From: CAYWMD01 sp964458575
GTDB lineage: Bacteria; Verrucomicrobiota; Verrucomicrobiia; Limisphaerales; JADLHS01
Direction of reading: 5' to 3'
Length of the DNA stretch: 43,811 bases
Assembly (NCBI GenBank): GCA_964458575.1
Contig: CAYWMD010000054.1
Coordinates: forward strand, 1 to 43,811
The translations under genes were made by a program, and so were the position numbers. The notes under the pieces were generated by a model. That model had not been told where the DNA came from and did not search any database. It saw only the letters and a list, made by a program, of their open reading frames with translations. Position 1 is the stretch's first letter. Every line of letters begins with the position of its first letter. Of the stretch, positions 1 to 7,733 are shown in pieces.

Positions 1-115
1 GCTCAACACCTTGAGCTTCACCACAGGGGGGTCACGATCTACCCAGCCTTTCCCAATGCCGGAGCAGATTGGCCTTGCGCGCTGCCCGGAAGATTGGTTC
101 ATTGTCAAGGCACGT

Positions 116-200
116 GCGCATATGGCGGAATTGGCAGACGCGCTACTTTGAGGTGGTAGTGGGGTAACCCGTGCAGGTTCAAGTCCTGCTATGCGCACCA
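116..200 (+). tRNA. tRNA-Leu (anticodon GAG)
   Basis: Class II tRNA. The 7-bp acceptor stem pairs 116-122 with 190-196, followed by discriminator A197 and an encoded CCA at 198-200. The D-arm begins GCGGAATTGG and has the usual leucine form. The anticodon stem is 143-147/155-159 with loop 148-154; anticodon GAG is at 150-152 and reads CUC and CUU. A variable arm with a GGG/CCC stem lies at 160-172. The T-arm is GCAGG-TTCAAGT-CCTGC at 173-189. The gene stands alone; bases 1-115 hold nothing I can name. Confidence 0.97.
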
Positions 201-272
201 AAAACCTCGCGGGACAGCGTTTCACGCAATAAAGACGCGAGTCTCCTTGGTTTCCTGACTTTCGCCGCCGAA

Positions 273-318
273 TGTCCCACGTCCTTCAAGAATCCTGCAC
301 AACGTAGGACGTGGGACA
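273..318. repeat. 13-bp perfect inverted repeat downstream of tRNA-Leu
   Basis: TGTCCCACGTCCT at 273-285 is perfectly complemented by AGGACGTGGGACA at 306-318, with a 20-nt loop. There is no T-tract on either side, so it does not look like a standard intrinsic terminator. It may be a dispersed intergenic palindrome. The rest of 201-455 shows no convincing gene. Confidence 0.6.
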
Positions 319-455
319 CCGTTTCAACCTCTCGGCAACACCCATTTAACCCGGCTGCAACCCGTCTTCAAGCCGCTCGAAACCAATGAGCGCGGACGTA
401 CTTTGACATCGTCTGAAAGATCGGAGCGGATCGTCCGTAATGCCATTGACGCCCG

Positions 456-632
456 ATGAATTCTGACCCCGAAAAGCCGGGTCAACCCGATCCGCGCCCG
501 CATGAAATCGTCATGGTCCACTGCCAGGGCTTTCGCTGCCTGGGCTACCGCGATGAGCACGGCGTCTGGCGCAACGCCTACAACCACGACCCGCTGCCGC
601 CCGTCCTGCGATTCGAGCGCACTGGCCTTTGA
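456..632 (+). CDS. Small hypothetical protein, 58 aa
   Basis: ATG at 456 opens a 58-codon frame ending in TGA at 630-632. The product starts MNSDPEKPGQ and contains a compact segment EIVMVHCQGFRCLGYRDEHG followed by VWRN, with alternating hydrophobic and polar residues as in a small beta-rich fold. The two cysteines (C23 and C28) are five residues apart. There is no signal peptide or membrane segment, and no good Shine-Dalgarno sequence before the ATG. It precedes the DUF1501 gene by about 200 bases in the same direction. I do not recognise a family. Codon use and composition look coding, but the short length keeps confidence moderate. Confidence 0.5.
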   Translation: MNSDPEKPGQPDPRPHEIVMVHCQGFRCLGYRDEHGVWRNAYNHDPLPPVLRFERTGL

Positions 633-835
633 CCGTCTCGCCTGCCCCGCCCTTTGCGCAACGCCAGCAACGCCCGGATGGGGAGCAACTACGCCACGAT
701 CGGAAGCAGGATCGCCAGCAACACGAACCACCCCGATCACAAACAGCACCGACGCAATTGCCAGGCACGGGTGTCTTTTCAAAAGAACTGGAGATTTCCC
801 TTGAGCTTTGAGACTTATGCTTTGAACTTACTGGC

Positions 836-2293
836 GTGAGCCCGATTCGCGAAAACCAGTTGCTGATGACCCGGCGGCATTTCTTCGGCCGCGCGGCCAC
901 GGGCATCGGCGCGGCGGCGCTGGGATCGCTGTTGAACCCCGGCCTGTTCGCGGCGTTCGCGGGCGAGACGGCTTCCGGGCAGCCGGTTTTGGGAAAAACA
1001 CACTTCCCGCCCAAAGCCAAACGCATCATTTATCTTTTCATGGCGGGCGGACCGTCGCAGATGGATTTGTTCGATTACAAACCCATGCTGGAGACGTTTC
1101 ACAACAAGGAACTGCCCGACTCCGTGCGCATGGGCCAGCGCATCACGACGATGACGAGCGGGCAAAAGGCGTTCCCGGTCGTGAAGTCGCTGTTCAAGTT
1201 TTCGCAGCACGGCAAGAACGGTGTCTGGTTGAGCGAACTCATCCCGCACATCGCGTCCATCGTGGACGACATCTGCATCATTAAAACCGTCAACACCGAG
1301 GCCATCAATCATGACCCGGCGATCACCTACATCCAGACCGGTTTCCAGCAACCGGGCCGGCCGTGTGTCGGTTCGTGGTTGAGTTACGGCCTCGGCACGG
1401 AGAATCAGAACCTGCCGGCGTTCATCGTGATGATTTCCAACGGCAAGGAAAGCGACCAGCCGCTTTACGCGCGCCTGTGGAGTGCCGGTTTCCTGCCGGG
1501 CGAACATCAGGGCGTGCAGTTCCGCGGCGGTCACGACCCGGTGCTGTATCTTTCCAACCCGCCCGGCGTGAGTACGGAAACGCGCCGCCGCGTGTTGGAC
1601 GGGCTGGCGGCCTTGAACGCAAAACAGTTCGCCTCCTACCAGGACCCGGAAATCAACACGCGCATCGCCCAGTATGAAATGTCGTTCCGGATGCAAACCA
1701 GCGTGCCGGAACTCGTGGACATTTCCCGGGAGCCGGAAAACGTCCTCGCGCTTTACGGGCCGGACGTCAAGAAGCCGGGTTCCTTTGCGCACAATTGCCT
1801 GCTCGCCCGCCGGATGGCCGAGCGCGACGTGCGGTTTGTGCAACTTTATCATCGCGGTTGGGATCAGCACGGCAATCTGCCCCGGCGCATTCGGGAGCAA
1901 TGCGCCGATTGCGATCAACCCAGTGCCGCGCTCGTCAAGGATCTCAAGCAACGCGGCCTGCTGGACGACACGCTCGTCGTGTGGGGCGGTGAGTTTGGGC
2001 GCACGGTTTATTCCCAGGGCAACATCACACCGGACAATTACGGCCGCGATCATCACGGACGGAATTTCTGCATCTGGATGGCCGGCGGCGGGATCAAGCC
2101 CGGTATCGTGTATGGCGAGACGGATGATTACTGCTACAACATCGTCAAAGATCCGGTTCACATCCACGATCAGAACGCGACCATCCTGCACTGCCTCGGG
2201 CTCAACCATGAGAAGCTCACCTACCGTTTCCAGGGCCGCGATTTTCGCTTAACGGACGTGCATGGAAACGTGGTCAAGGCCATCCTCGCGTAA
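836..2293 (+). CDS. DUF1501 domain-containing protein, Tat-exported
   Basis: A 485-aa protein of the DUF1501 family (alkaline phosphatase/sulfatase-like superfamily, abundant in Planctomycetes and Verrucomicrobia). It starts at a GTG; the following MSPIRENQLLMTRRHFFGR fits the usual N-terminus, with a twin-arginine motif RRHFFGR at about residues 13-19 and a hydrophobic stretch after it, so export by Tat is expected. An ATG at 866 is a possible alternative start. Family signatures are LFMAGGPSQMDLFDYKP near residue 70, EFGRTVYSQG near residue 390, DHHGRNFCIWMAGGGIKPG after it, and a C-terminal QGRDFRLTDVHG. The biochemical role is unknown; in related genomes these genes usually follow DUF1549/DUF1553 cytochrome-type genes, which are absent here. 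Confidence 0.93.
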   Translation: MSPIRENQLLMTRRHFFGRAATGIGAAALGSLLNPGLFAAFAGETASGQPVLGKTHFPPKAKRIIYLFMAGGPSQMDLFDYKPMLETFHNKELPDSVRMGQRITTMTSGQKAFPVVKSLFKFSQHGKNGVWLSELIPHIASIVDDICIIKTVNTEAINHDPAITYIQTGFQQPGRPCVGSWLSYGLGTENQNLPAFIVMISNGKESDQPLYARLWSAGFLPGEHQGVQFRGGHDPVLYLSNPPGVSTETRRRVLDGLAALNAKQFASYQDPEINTRIAQYEMSFRMQTSVPELVDISREPENVLALYGPDVKKPGSFAHNCLLARRMAERDVRFVQLYHRGWDQHGNLPRRIREQCADCDQPSAALVKDLKQRGLLDDTLVVWGGEFGRTVYSQGNITPDNYGRDHHGRNFCIWMAGGGIKPGIVYGETDDYCYNIVKDPVHIHDQNATILHCLGLNHEKLTYRFQGRDFRLTDVHGNVVKAILA

Positions 2294-2398
2294 ACGTTAA
2301 CGTGGCCCGTTTGCAGTTGTGGGCAGTCGCCGCCAGCGCCGAAATGATCGGGTCAGGGAAACTCCGGGTAGTACGAGATCGCCGGCCAATCCACATCC

Positions 2399-4606
2399 TT
2401 AATCCTGGTTTCGTTTCCAGCTTTCAAAAAAGCCGGCCGTTCCTTCGGACTGGTATTTTTTTTGGACGGTGTCATGCACCGCACGCCAGACGTCTTCTTC
2501 CGCAAATCGTCGTGCATGGTTGCCGTTGGGACGAATGAAAATCTGCTGTGGACCTTCGGTGGCGATGGCGTGTTGCAGGGCGTCGAGTTCGGAACGGCGC
2601 ATTATCGCGGAAAAACAGGGGGAATAGCGCCACCACGGTGTTGCTCCCGAAGCGACGTAGAAAATTGTATCGGTGTCATCCAGGATCGCAACCGTCCGGC
2701 CCGCAGCGAGCTGACCGCGAATTGCCGACACGGTCGCATCGAACCGGCGGCCAAACTCCTTGGCTTCGTCGGGCAGGCCACAAACATCTTCCGGCGCATG
2801 GAGCAGACAAATTCCACCGGGAGAGCGCGAATCGGACAGGAGCGACCTCAGTATTCCCGGATGGGTCCGCACGGCGGGGTTGGCGAAAAACCAAACCACC
2901 ACCGATCCCAATACACCCCAGGGGAACATGGTTTGGAAAAACCTCCCGGCTCTGGGGCCGTCGTTTAGACGCCGCGCACCGGCAAGGCCGAGAAAGTATT
3001 GATCGAGTCTCGCGAGCAGCATCGTCACCACGACGCTGAAGGGCACCGAAAGATGAAAGAGGTAGTGCGGATGCGAATGGCCGACGAAGCGAATCAGGGT
3101 GAGCAAGCCATATCCCGCGAGAACCCCGAGCAGCGCATCGGCGGTGGTGCTCTCGCCGCGCACCCGTCGGAGCAGCACGTGACCGGCCGCTGTCAAGTGA
3201 ACCACCAGCATGGCTGAAAACAGCAGCAGTCCCCATAACGGGACCGAGAAGATGGGCAACATGGTAATGCCGCCACCAAACTGCACCAATGGCTCCAGCC
3301 ACTGCGGCCAGAACTCTCTGCGCCACAGTGTTCCCCGACTGGCGACCGCAAGCCCCATCAGCAGCACCACCGTCGTTGTCGAAAGGCAAAGGACCACCGG
3401 CCATTGCAGCGGGACCGCCCGGCGACCCGAGCGGCGCATGGGTACCCCGCGCGCAAAAAACCAGCCGCTGATGCAAGCGATGGCGAGGAACAACCCGGTA
3501 TCCGTACTGAACAGCAGCGCCAATCCAACAAACATGCCGGCGATCCCCGCCCAGACGACGCGACCGGATCGGAGATGGAGGAACAACGCGATGAAAAACC
3601 ACACGTCCATGGCTGATCGCAGCACGCTGTTATTCGGCCGGTCCCCCATGAATTCGGTGGCGGACAGTCCGTGAAAGGCCTGGAGCGAAAGAGCAAACAG
3701 GACGCCGGCGGCGGCCCACACCGGGCGTCCCGCCACCAACCGAAGGAAGATATAAACACCCACAAAGTACAGACAGTTGTAGAGCGTCGCGGCCTGGATC
3801 AACCGCCCGTAGGTCAGCGGCACCACACTGGAGAGTGCATTGAACAAGACGGGCCAGCCCAGGCCGTAAAGCGAGTAAGTTTCGGTGACCAGGGCCTTGC
3901 CGTGATGGAACGCCAGTGTCGGACCCATCGCGAAATGGTCCCAATGAAAAAGTTCGTCGCGGACAAACGCCTGTCCGGCAAACTCTCGCCACGCCGGAAT
4001 ATAAATGATGGCACCGAGCAACAGCGGCACCAACAGGTCAAGGCCGCGTTCGGGCAAAAACATCCGAAGTGATCGCTGAGGTTCAGCAGCCGGCGGGCTC
4101 GCGAGCAACCGAACAAGCGGCGGCGGAGCAACACCCAGCGGCCAGCCACCCCCGAGGGTGGCGACCGACAGCAGGAAAACCATCGGCGCCGCCAGGGAAC
4201 ACATCAGGAAGGGGGAAATCGCATGGGTTTCGGAAACTCCCCAGCGTTGAACCATAAGCAGGAGACTGAGCTGGAGCAGGAACATCACTACGCCAACGGA
4301 CAATTGCGCCGCACCGCGCCGCACAAACTCCCCGCGCGCTTCCAGCGCGATGCGAAGGTAACGTCGCTGCCAGAGTTGGGAAAAACCCATGATCAACAGG
4401 GCGGTCAACGCGCATCCGGCCGTGTAAAGCGGGACCTCCCGTTCGGGATGAAAAGTGAGCAGGGCGCGATCTGTCAGCTGTCCGGCACGGTCCCCATCCA
4501 GCTTTGCCGGCCCGAAAAGAACCAGCACGCTTAACGTGGCGCCCACGCCGATCGCAATGCCGAAGACGAGCGGCCACCAGTAACTGATCCGCGGCAAGTT
4601 ATTCAT
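2399..4606 (-). CDS. Polytopic membrane protein, possible GT-C glycosyltransferase
   Basis: About 735 aa. Many hydrophobic helices run from residue 10 to about 590, followed by a soluble tail (about 595-735). A loop with acidic residues, FVRDELFHWDHFAMGP, lies near residues 212-225, and TETYSLYGLGWPVLFNALS follows. This loop-helix layout resembles lipid-linked-sugar GT-C enzymes, but no family signature is decisive. The ATG at 4606 is chosen. A TTG at 4672 would add 22 residues with no membrane character and overlap the stop of the upstream gene. It is the last gene of a leftward set with an SGNH hydrolase and an AftB-like GT-C enzyme, which supports a role in surface glycan assembly. Alternatives are a polymerase or flippase-like membrane protein. 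Confidence 0.8.
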   Translation of the reverse strand: MNNLPRISYWWPLVFGIAIGVGATLSVLVLFGPAKLDGDRAGQLTDRALLTFHPEREVPLYTAGCALTALLIMGFSQLWQRRYLRIALEARGEFVRRGAAQLSVGVVMFLLQLSLLLMVQRWGVSETHAISPFLMCSLAAPMVFLLSVATLGGGWPLGVAPPPLVRLLASPPAAEPQRSLRMFLPERGLDLLVPLLLGAIIYIPAWREFAGQAFVRDELFHWDHFAMGPTLAFHHGKALVTETYSLYGLGWPVLFNALSSVVPLTYGRLIQAATLYNCLYFVGVYIFLRLVAGRPVWAAAGVLFALSLQAFHGLSATEFMGDRPNNSVLRSAMDVWFFIALFLHLRSGRVVWAGIAGMFVGLALLFSTDTGLFLAIACISGWFFARGVPMRRSGRRAVPLQWPVVLCLSTTTVVLLMGLAVASRGTLWRREFWPQWLEPLVQFGGGITMLPIFSVPLWGLLLFSAMLVVHLTAAGHVLLRRVRGESTTADALLGVLAGYGLLTLIRFVGHSHPHYLFHLSVPFSVVVTMLLARLDQYFLGLAGARRLNDGPRAGRFFQTMFPWGVLGSVVVWFFANPAVRTHPGILRSLLSDSRSPGGICLLHAPEDVCGLPDEAKEFGRRFDATVSAIRGQLAAGRTVAILDDTDTIFYVASGATPWWRYSPCFSAIMRRSELDALQHAIATEGPQQIFIRPNGNHARRFAEEDVWRAVHDTVQKKYQSEGTAGFFESWKRNQD

Positions 4607-4668
4607 GGTCACTGGATGTATCCGCGCTGCACATGTTGAACGAGCCCTAAAAAAGCCAATAGAATCCT

Positions 4669-5808
4669 TCAACGGCTGAAAACCCTCATCAGTTCAGGCC
4701 GCCCGGCAACATACTGGCTGAGTTGACCGGCAATGAACTCGTGACCGGCAGCATTCGGATGCGGGTCCGCCGCGGGAGTCAGCCAGAAACCCATGAGATC
4801 TTTTGTGCCCGCCTGCCGCATTCGCTCCTGATAGGGCTGATACAAATTCAGCACGAAATAGCCCATGGACGTAAGGTTCGTGGCGAGCCGGCCGGTCAAG
4901 CGGACATAATTGGCATTCGTTTCAAAGTGCGGATCGAAACAGACGAACGGGTTGTGAACCACGGCAACGACCGGAATGGATCTTTTCCTGGCTTCGACGG
5001 CAATCTGCCGAAGCGCTTCCAGGTGCTGGTCGTACAAGGGGCCGCCCGCCATGATCGGCCCCCAGCCGGTCGCCTGCATCGGATTGTCCACAAATTCGTA
5101 CGATCCCCCATCGAACCGGAGTTGCCGTTTGCGTTGCGCCCGCAGGTGGACCTTTCTGATGACGTACTTCAGCAAATGGGAATGAAACGGATTGTCACCG
5201 TCTTCCGGTAACAGACCGCCCAGAAATGCTTTCGAGGTCAAGGCCGGTTCCGGGTCGTTATGATCATAGCCGAGTACGAGCAAATTGGGCGAATAGGACG
5301 AAAGAATTCGTTGCGTAAACTGACGGCATTCCTGCTCGGAGTTGTACCCGGGCACCGCGTAGTTTCGAAGCTCAACGGGTTGACCGACCAGGGCCTCCAT
5401 CCGTGCTCGAAACCGCTCGGGGTAAGTCTCCTCATAATCCACCCCCCAGCCGAAAGCCGTGGAATCACCGATCACGGCAATGCGGATCGTCGCGGGCGCT
5501 CGGACCAATTCCGGATACGGGCCGCGATAGCCGTCCGCTGAAACGCATACCGTTGAATTCCGCAGCCGGGCCACTTTGTTCGGTATCAATTCATAACCCA
5601 GCACCGGGTCCTCGCTGCGCCGGACAAAAGCCGCAATGGAGCCGGCATTGATCCGGGCGCGCAGCCGGTCCGTGTCCACCTGGTTCTTGAGGAAGAGGCG
5701 GACATAAACTTCCGCCAGCAGAAGAAAACCGGCAACGGGCGCCAAAATCAGCAGTCCCAGGAATAAGAACCTGCGTGAACGCGAAATCGGCGCCGGGCGG
5801 GATTTCAT
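4669..5808 (-). CDS. Membrane-anchored SGNH/GDSL-family hydrolase
   Basis: 379 aa with one N-terminal membrane helix (about residues 13-35), so the catalytic domain probably faces the periplasm. The GDS nucleophile block is AVIGDSTAFGWG with Ser116. A block with Gly and Asn is NYAVPGYNSEQ near 149-159, a third block is GYDHND, and the Asp-x-His pair is D348/H350 in DPHPNAAGH. These four blocks define SGNH esterases/acyltransferases. In polysaccharide loci such enzymes often remove or transfer acetyl groups; here that is inference. It lies 71 bases after the AftB-like GT-C gene and just before the polytopic membrane gene, all on the same strand. Confidence 0.88.
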   Translation of the reverse strand: MKSRPAPISRSRRFLFLGLLILAPVAGFLLLAEVYVRLFLKNQVDTDRLRARINAGSIAAFVRRSEDPVLGYELIPNKVARLRNSTVCVSADGYRGPYPELVRAPATIRIAVIGDSTAFGWGVDYEETYPERFRARMEALVGQPVELRNYAVPGYNSEQECRQFTQRILSSYSPNLLVLGYDHNDPEPALTSKAFLGGLLPEDGDNPFHSHLLKYVIRKVHLRAQRKRQLRFDGGSYEFVDNPMQATGWGPIMAGGPLYDQHLEALRQIAVEARKRSIPVVAVVHNPFVCFDPHFETNANYVRLTGRLATNLTSMGYFVLNLYQPYQERMRQAGTKDLMGFWLTPAADPHPNAAGHEFIAGQLSQYVAGRPELMRVFSR

Positions 5809-5879
5809 ATCTAAAACACGAACGCGGCGCGCGAGGGGTTTGTGGCCATGAGCATTGTTTCAGGCGGCGCGTTGCAGTC

Positions 5880-7544
5880 TTAATTCGCAGGCTTTGTTTC
5901 CAAAGCGTCCTTGCGACGATAAATCAGGAAGGTCTGATCCACTTCAAGATAAGGCCGGCCCGGCAACCAGCGGACGGCACTGACCTTCTTGCTGGCATCG
6001 AACACCTTGACCAGATCGTAGAACTCATTGATGCGCCTCGGATCAATCATCGCGTTGCCCTCGATCGCTTCGTTCGGTCGCAACACCATCCAATCGGGCT
6101 TCAGTTCCAGGTACATCTGGTTCTGATTGGTCCGGCCCAGGTGACGGCGCACTTCCACCACTTCCGGCGAACTCAGGCCCGGCACGTCGAGCATCTTGAG
6201 TTGCGAGTAGTAACCGATGTAACCGAGGCACTCCAGAAACACCGTGTCCCTGGGTGATCGCGCGTGGTCGCGCAACCAAAGCCCGATCTCCGTCCGCAGT
6301 CCGGTCTCGATCAGTTCCTGCTGCACCGCCATTTGCCGCGCCGTGAACACGGTCACGACCGCCTGGCCGGCGACCAGCACCACAGCGGCGACCCGCAAAC
6401 ACCGTTCCCCGTGGCGCAGCCAGCCGCGATCCCAACCGATCTGCGGCAGCCGTTTGGCCAAGTCCAGCAACTGATCAAATACCACTCCCAAAGTTAGAAA
6501 ACCCAGCACCGTTACGGTCGGCAGATACCAGGCAAACACCGATCGCAGCACCTCGTTCAAATAGAAAAGGCCCAGATAGAAAGTCAGTGACAAAATCCGG
6601 CCCTCCGGCCGCACCGTCGGCACCAGCCACGCGAAAGCGGCCACCCAGCCAAGAGCGAGGGCGACACCTTGCAGCGCGTAATGCCAGCCGCCGAAAAAGG
6701 CGTTGGGCGGCATGAACACCCAGGCCACCGCCCGGGCGCCGGCAAACAGCTCGAACGGAAACAACACGAAGTCGCTCACGAATCCCCACGGCGTGATGAG
6801 CGGGTGATCCACGCCCTTGGCGGTGATCGGATACGGCACGGGTGAACCGTAATACCACCACGCCCAGGCGAACCACGGCAGGTAGAGGACCGTGCAGATG
6901 AGACCGGCTTTGAAGAGCTTCCGCCACCATTCCGTCCGCGTTTCTGCAGCGGATTTTGGAAGAAAAATCCATGCGCTGAGGCTCAAAGCGGCGATGTAAA
7001 CGAAACTGTCCGGGCGGGACCACATCAGGCCCGCCCACCCCAAACCGAGCCGCAACCACTGGCGCGGACCGGCCACGAACATCGCGTGCAAAATGACTCC
7101 CAGGAAAAAGACCAGCAGCCCGGTTTCCTGCCCGTTGATCGAGAAGTCCACGGTTTTGGCGTCCAAGCCGATCATCGCCAACGTCAGCAGGAGGGCGAGG
7201 CGATGCTGGAGGCATTGCGACATGGCGCGCAGCAGGAGGACGACGCCGCCGGCCAGCGCCGCGACGCTGACGATGCGGAACAGCCAGAGCACCAATTGAT
7301 CGTTCTGATTTCCGACCAGCCAACTGAATCCGGCGGGTAACAGTGCGCCCAGCGGGGAGGTGAAGGAATGCACCCGTTCGCCAGGAGTAAAAACCAGGCC
7401 GTGGCCCGTTGCCAGATTTCGGCTGGCGCGAAAAGTGATCCAGTAATCCTCCCACGCGTGCTCCGTATAGGCGGCGAACAAAAGACCCACCAGCGCCACG
7501 GCGATAAACACTTTGGCGCAGAGCCGGCTACTCGAAGTTGACAT
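5880..7544 (-). CDS. GT-C membrane glycosyltransferase, AftB-like
   Basis: 554 aa, polytopic. After the first helix the extracytoplasmic loop reads EDYWITFRASRNLATGHG then LVFTPGERVHSFTSPLG (residues 32-65). This is the hallmark of polyprenyl-phosphate-sugar GT-C enzymes related to mycobacterial AftB, with Glu32/Asp33 as candidate catalytic acids. A second block, DFSINGQETGL, lies near residue 125. The C-terminal third is a soluble domain with LGYIGYYSQLKMLDVPGLSS. It probably transfers a sugar from a lipid carrier on the outer face of the membrane; sugar and acceptor are unknown. A close paralogue sits at 26690-28372 on the opposite strand. It is the first gene of the leftward set ending at 2399. 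Confidence 0.88.
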   Translation of the reverse strand: MSTSSSRLCAKVFIAVALVGLLFAAYTEHAWEDYWITFRASRNLATGHGLVFTPGERVHSFTSPLGALLPAGFSWLVGNQNDQLVLWLFRIVSVAALAGGVVLLLRAMSQCLQHRLALLLTLAMIGLDAKTVDFSINGQETGLLVFFLGVILHAMFVAGPRQWLRLGLGWAGLMWSRPDSFVYIAALSLSAWIFLPKSAAETRTEWWRKLFKAGLICTVLYLPWFAWAWWYYGSPVPYPITAKGVDHPLITPWGFVSDFVLFPFELFAGARAVAWVFMPPNAFFGGWHYALQGVALALGWVAAFAWLVPTVRPEGRILSLTFYLGLFYLNEVLRSVFAWYLPTVTVLGFLTLGVVFDQLLDLAKRLPQIGWDRGWLRHGERCLRVAAVVLVAGQAVVTVFTARQMAVQQELIETGLRTEIGLWLRDHARSPRDTVFLECLGYIGYYSQLKMLDVPGLSSPEVVEVRRHLGRTNQNQMYLELKPDWMVLRPNEAIEGNAMIDPRRINEFYDLVKVFDASKKVSAVRWLPGRPYLEVDQTFLIYRRKDALETKPAN

Positions 7545-7551
7545 GGCTTAA

Positions 7552-7580
7552 ATGATGGGTAGGCAACCAATTCCTGTCAA
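7552..7580 (-). promoter_or_regulatory. Candidate sigma70-type promoter, possibly leaderless
   Basis: On the minus strand TTGACA (7580-7575) is followed after 17 bases by CATCAT (7557-7552), four of six matches to the -10 consensus. The predicted transcription start falls at or next to the ATG at 7544, which would give a leaderless mRNA. The rest of the 189-base divergent gap shows no clear rightward promoter. Confidence 0.35.
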
Positions 7581-7733
7581 CGCTGTGCCCGCTTTCCCGC
7601 GCCGGTCAACTCGTTCGCGAAAGAGGCAAGAGACGCATCTTGTTATTTGTCGTGAAGGCTTTAACCTTGTCTTCCTCGATCATTGTGCAGGCTGTGCGGC
7701 GACGATTGGTAAATCCGCCGTTGTTGATTGTTG

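Noticed and set aside
206..241. CTCGCG/CGCGAG pair after the tRNA as a terminator
   Set aside because: The 24-base loop and lack of a T-tract make it unconvincing.
324..782. 152-codon minus-strand frame beginning with a hydrophobic stretch
   Set aside because: The start looks like a signal peptide, and a one-base shift would extend the hydrophobic stretch before a stop, but the rest is Arg/Ala/Gly-rich and lies opposite the small ORF at 456-632. I could not support it as a gene or a pseudogene.
815..2209. 464-codon open frame antisense to the DUF1501 gene
   Set aside because: The plus strand has all DUF1501 signatures and a Tat signal; the antisense product matches no known pattern.
2294..2303. 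ACGTTAACGT palindrome after the DUF1501 stop
   Set aside because: A 10-base self-complementary word without loop or T-tract; not a terminator and easily chance.
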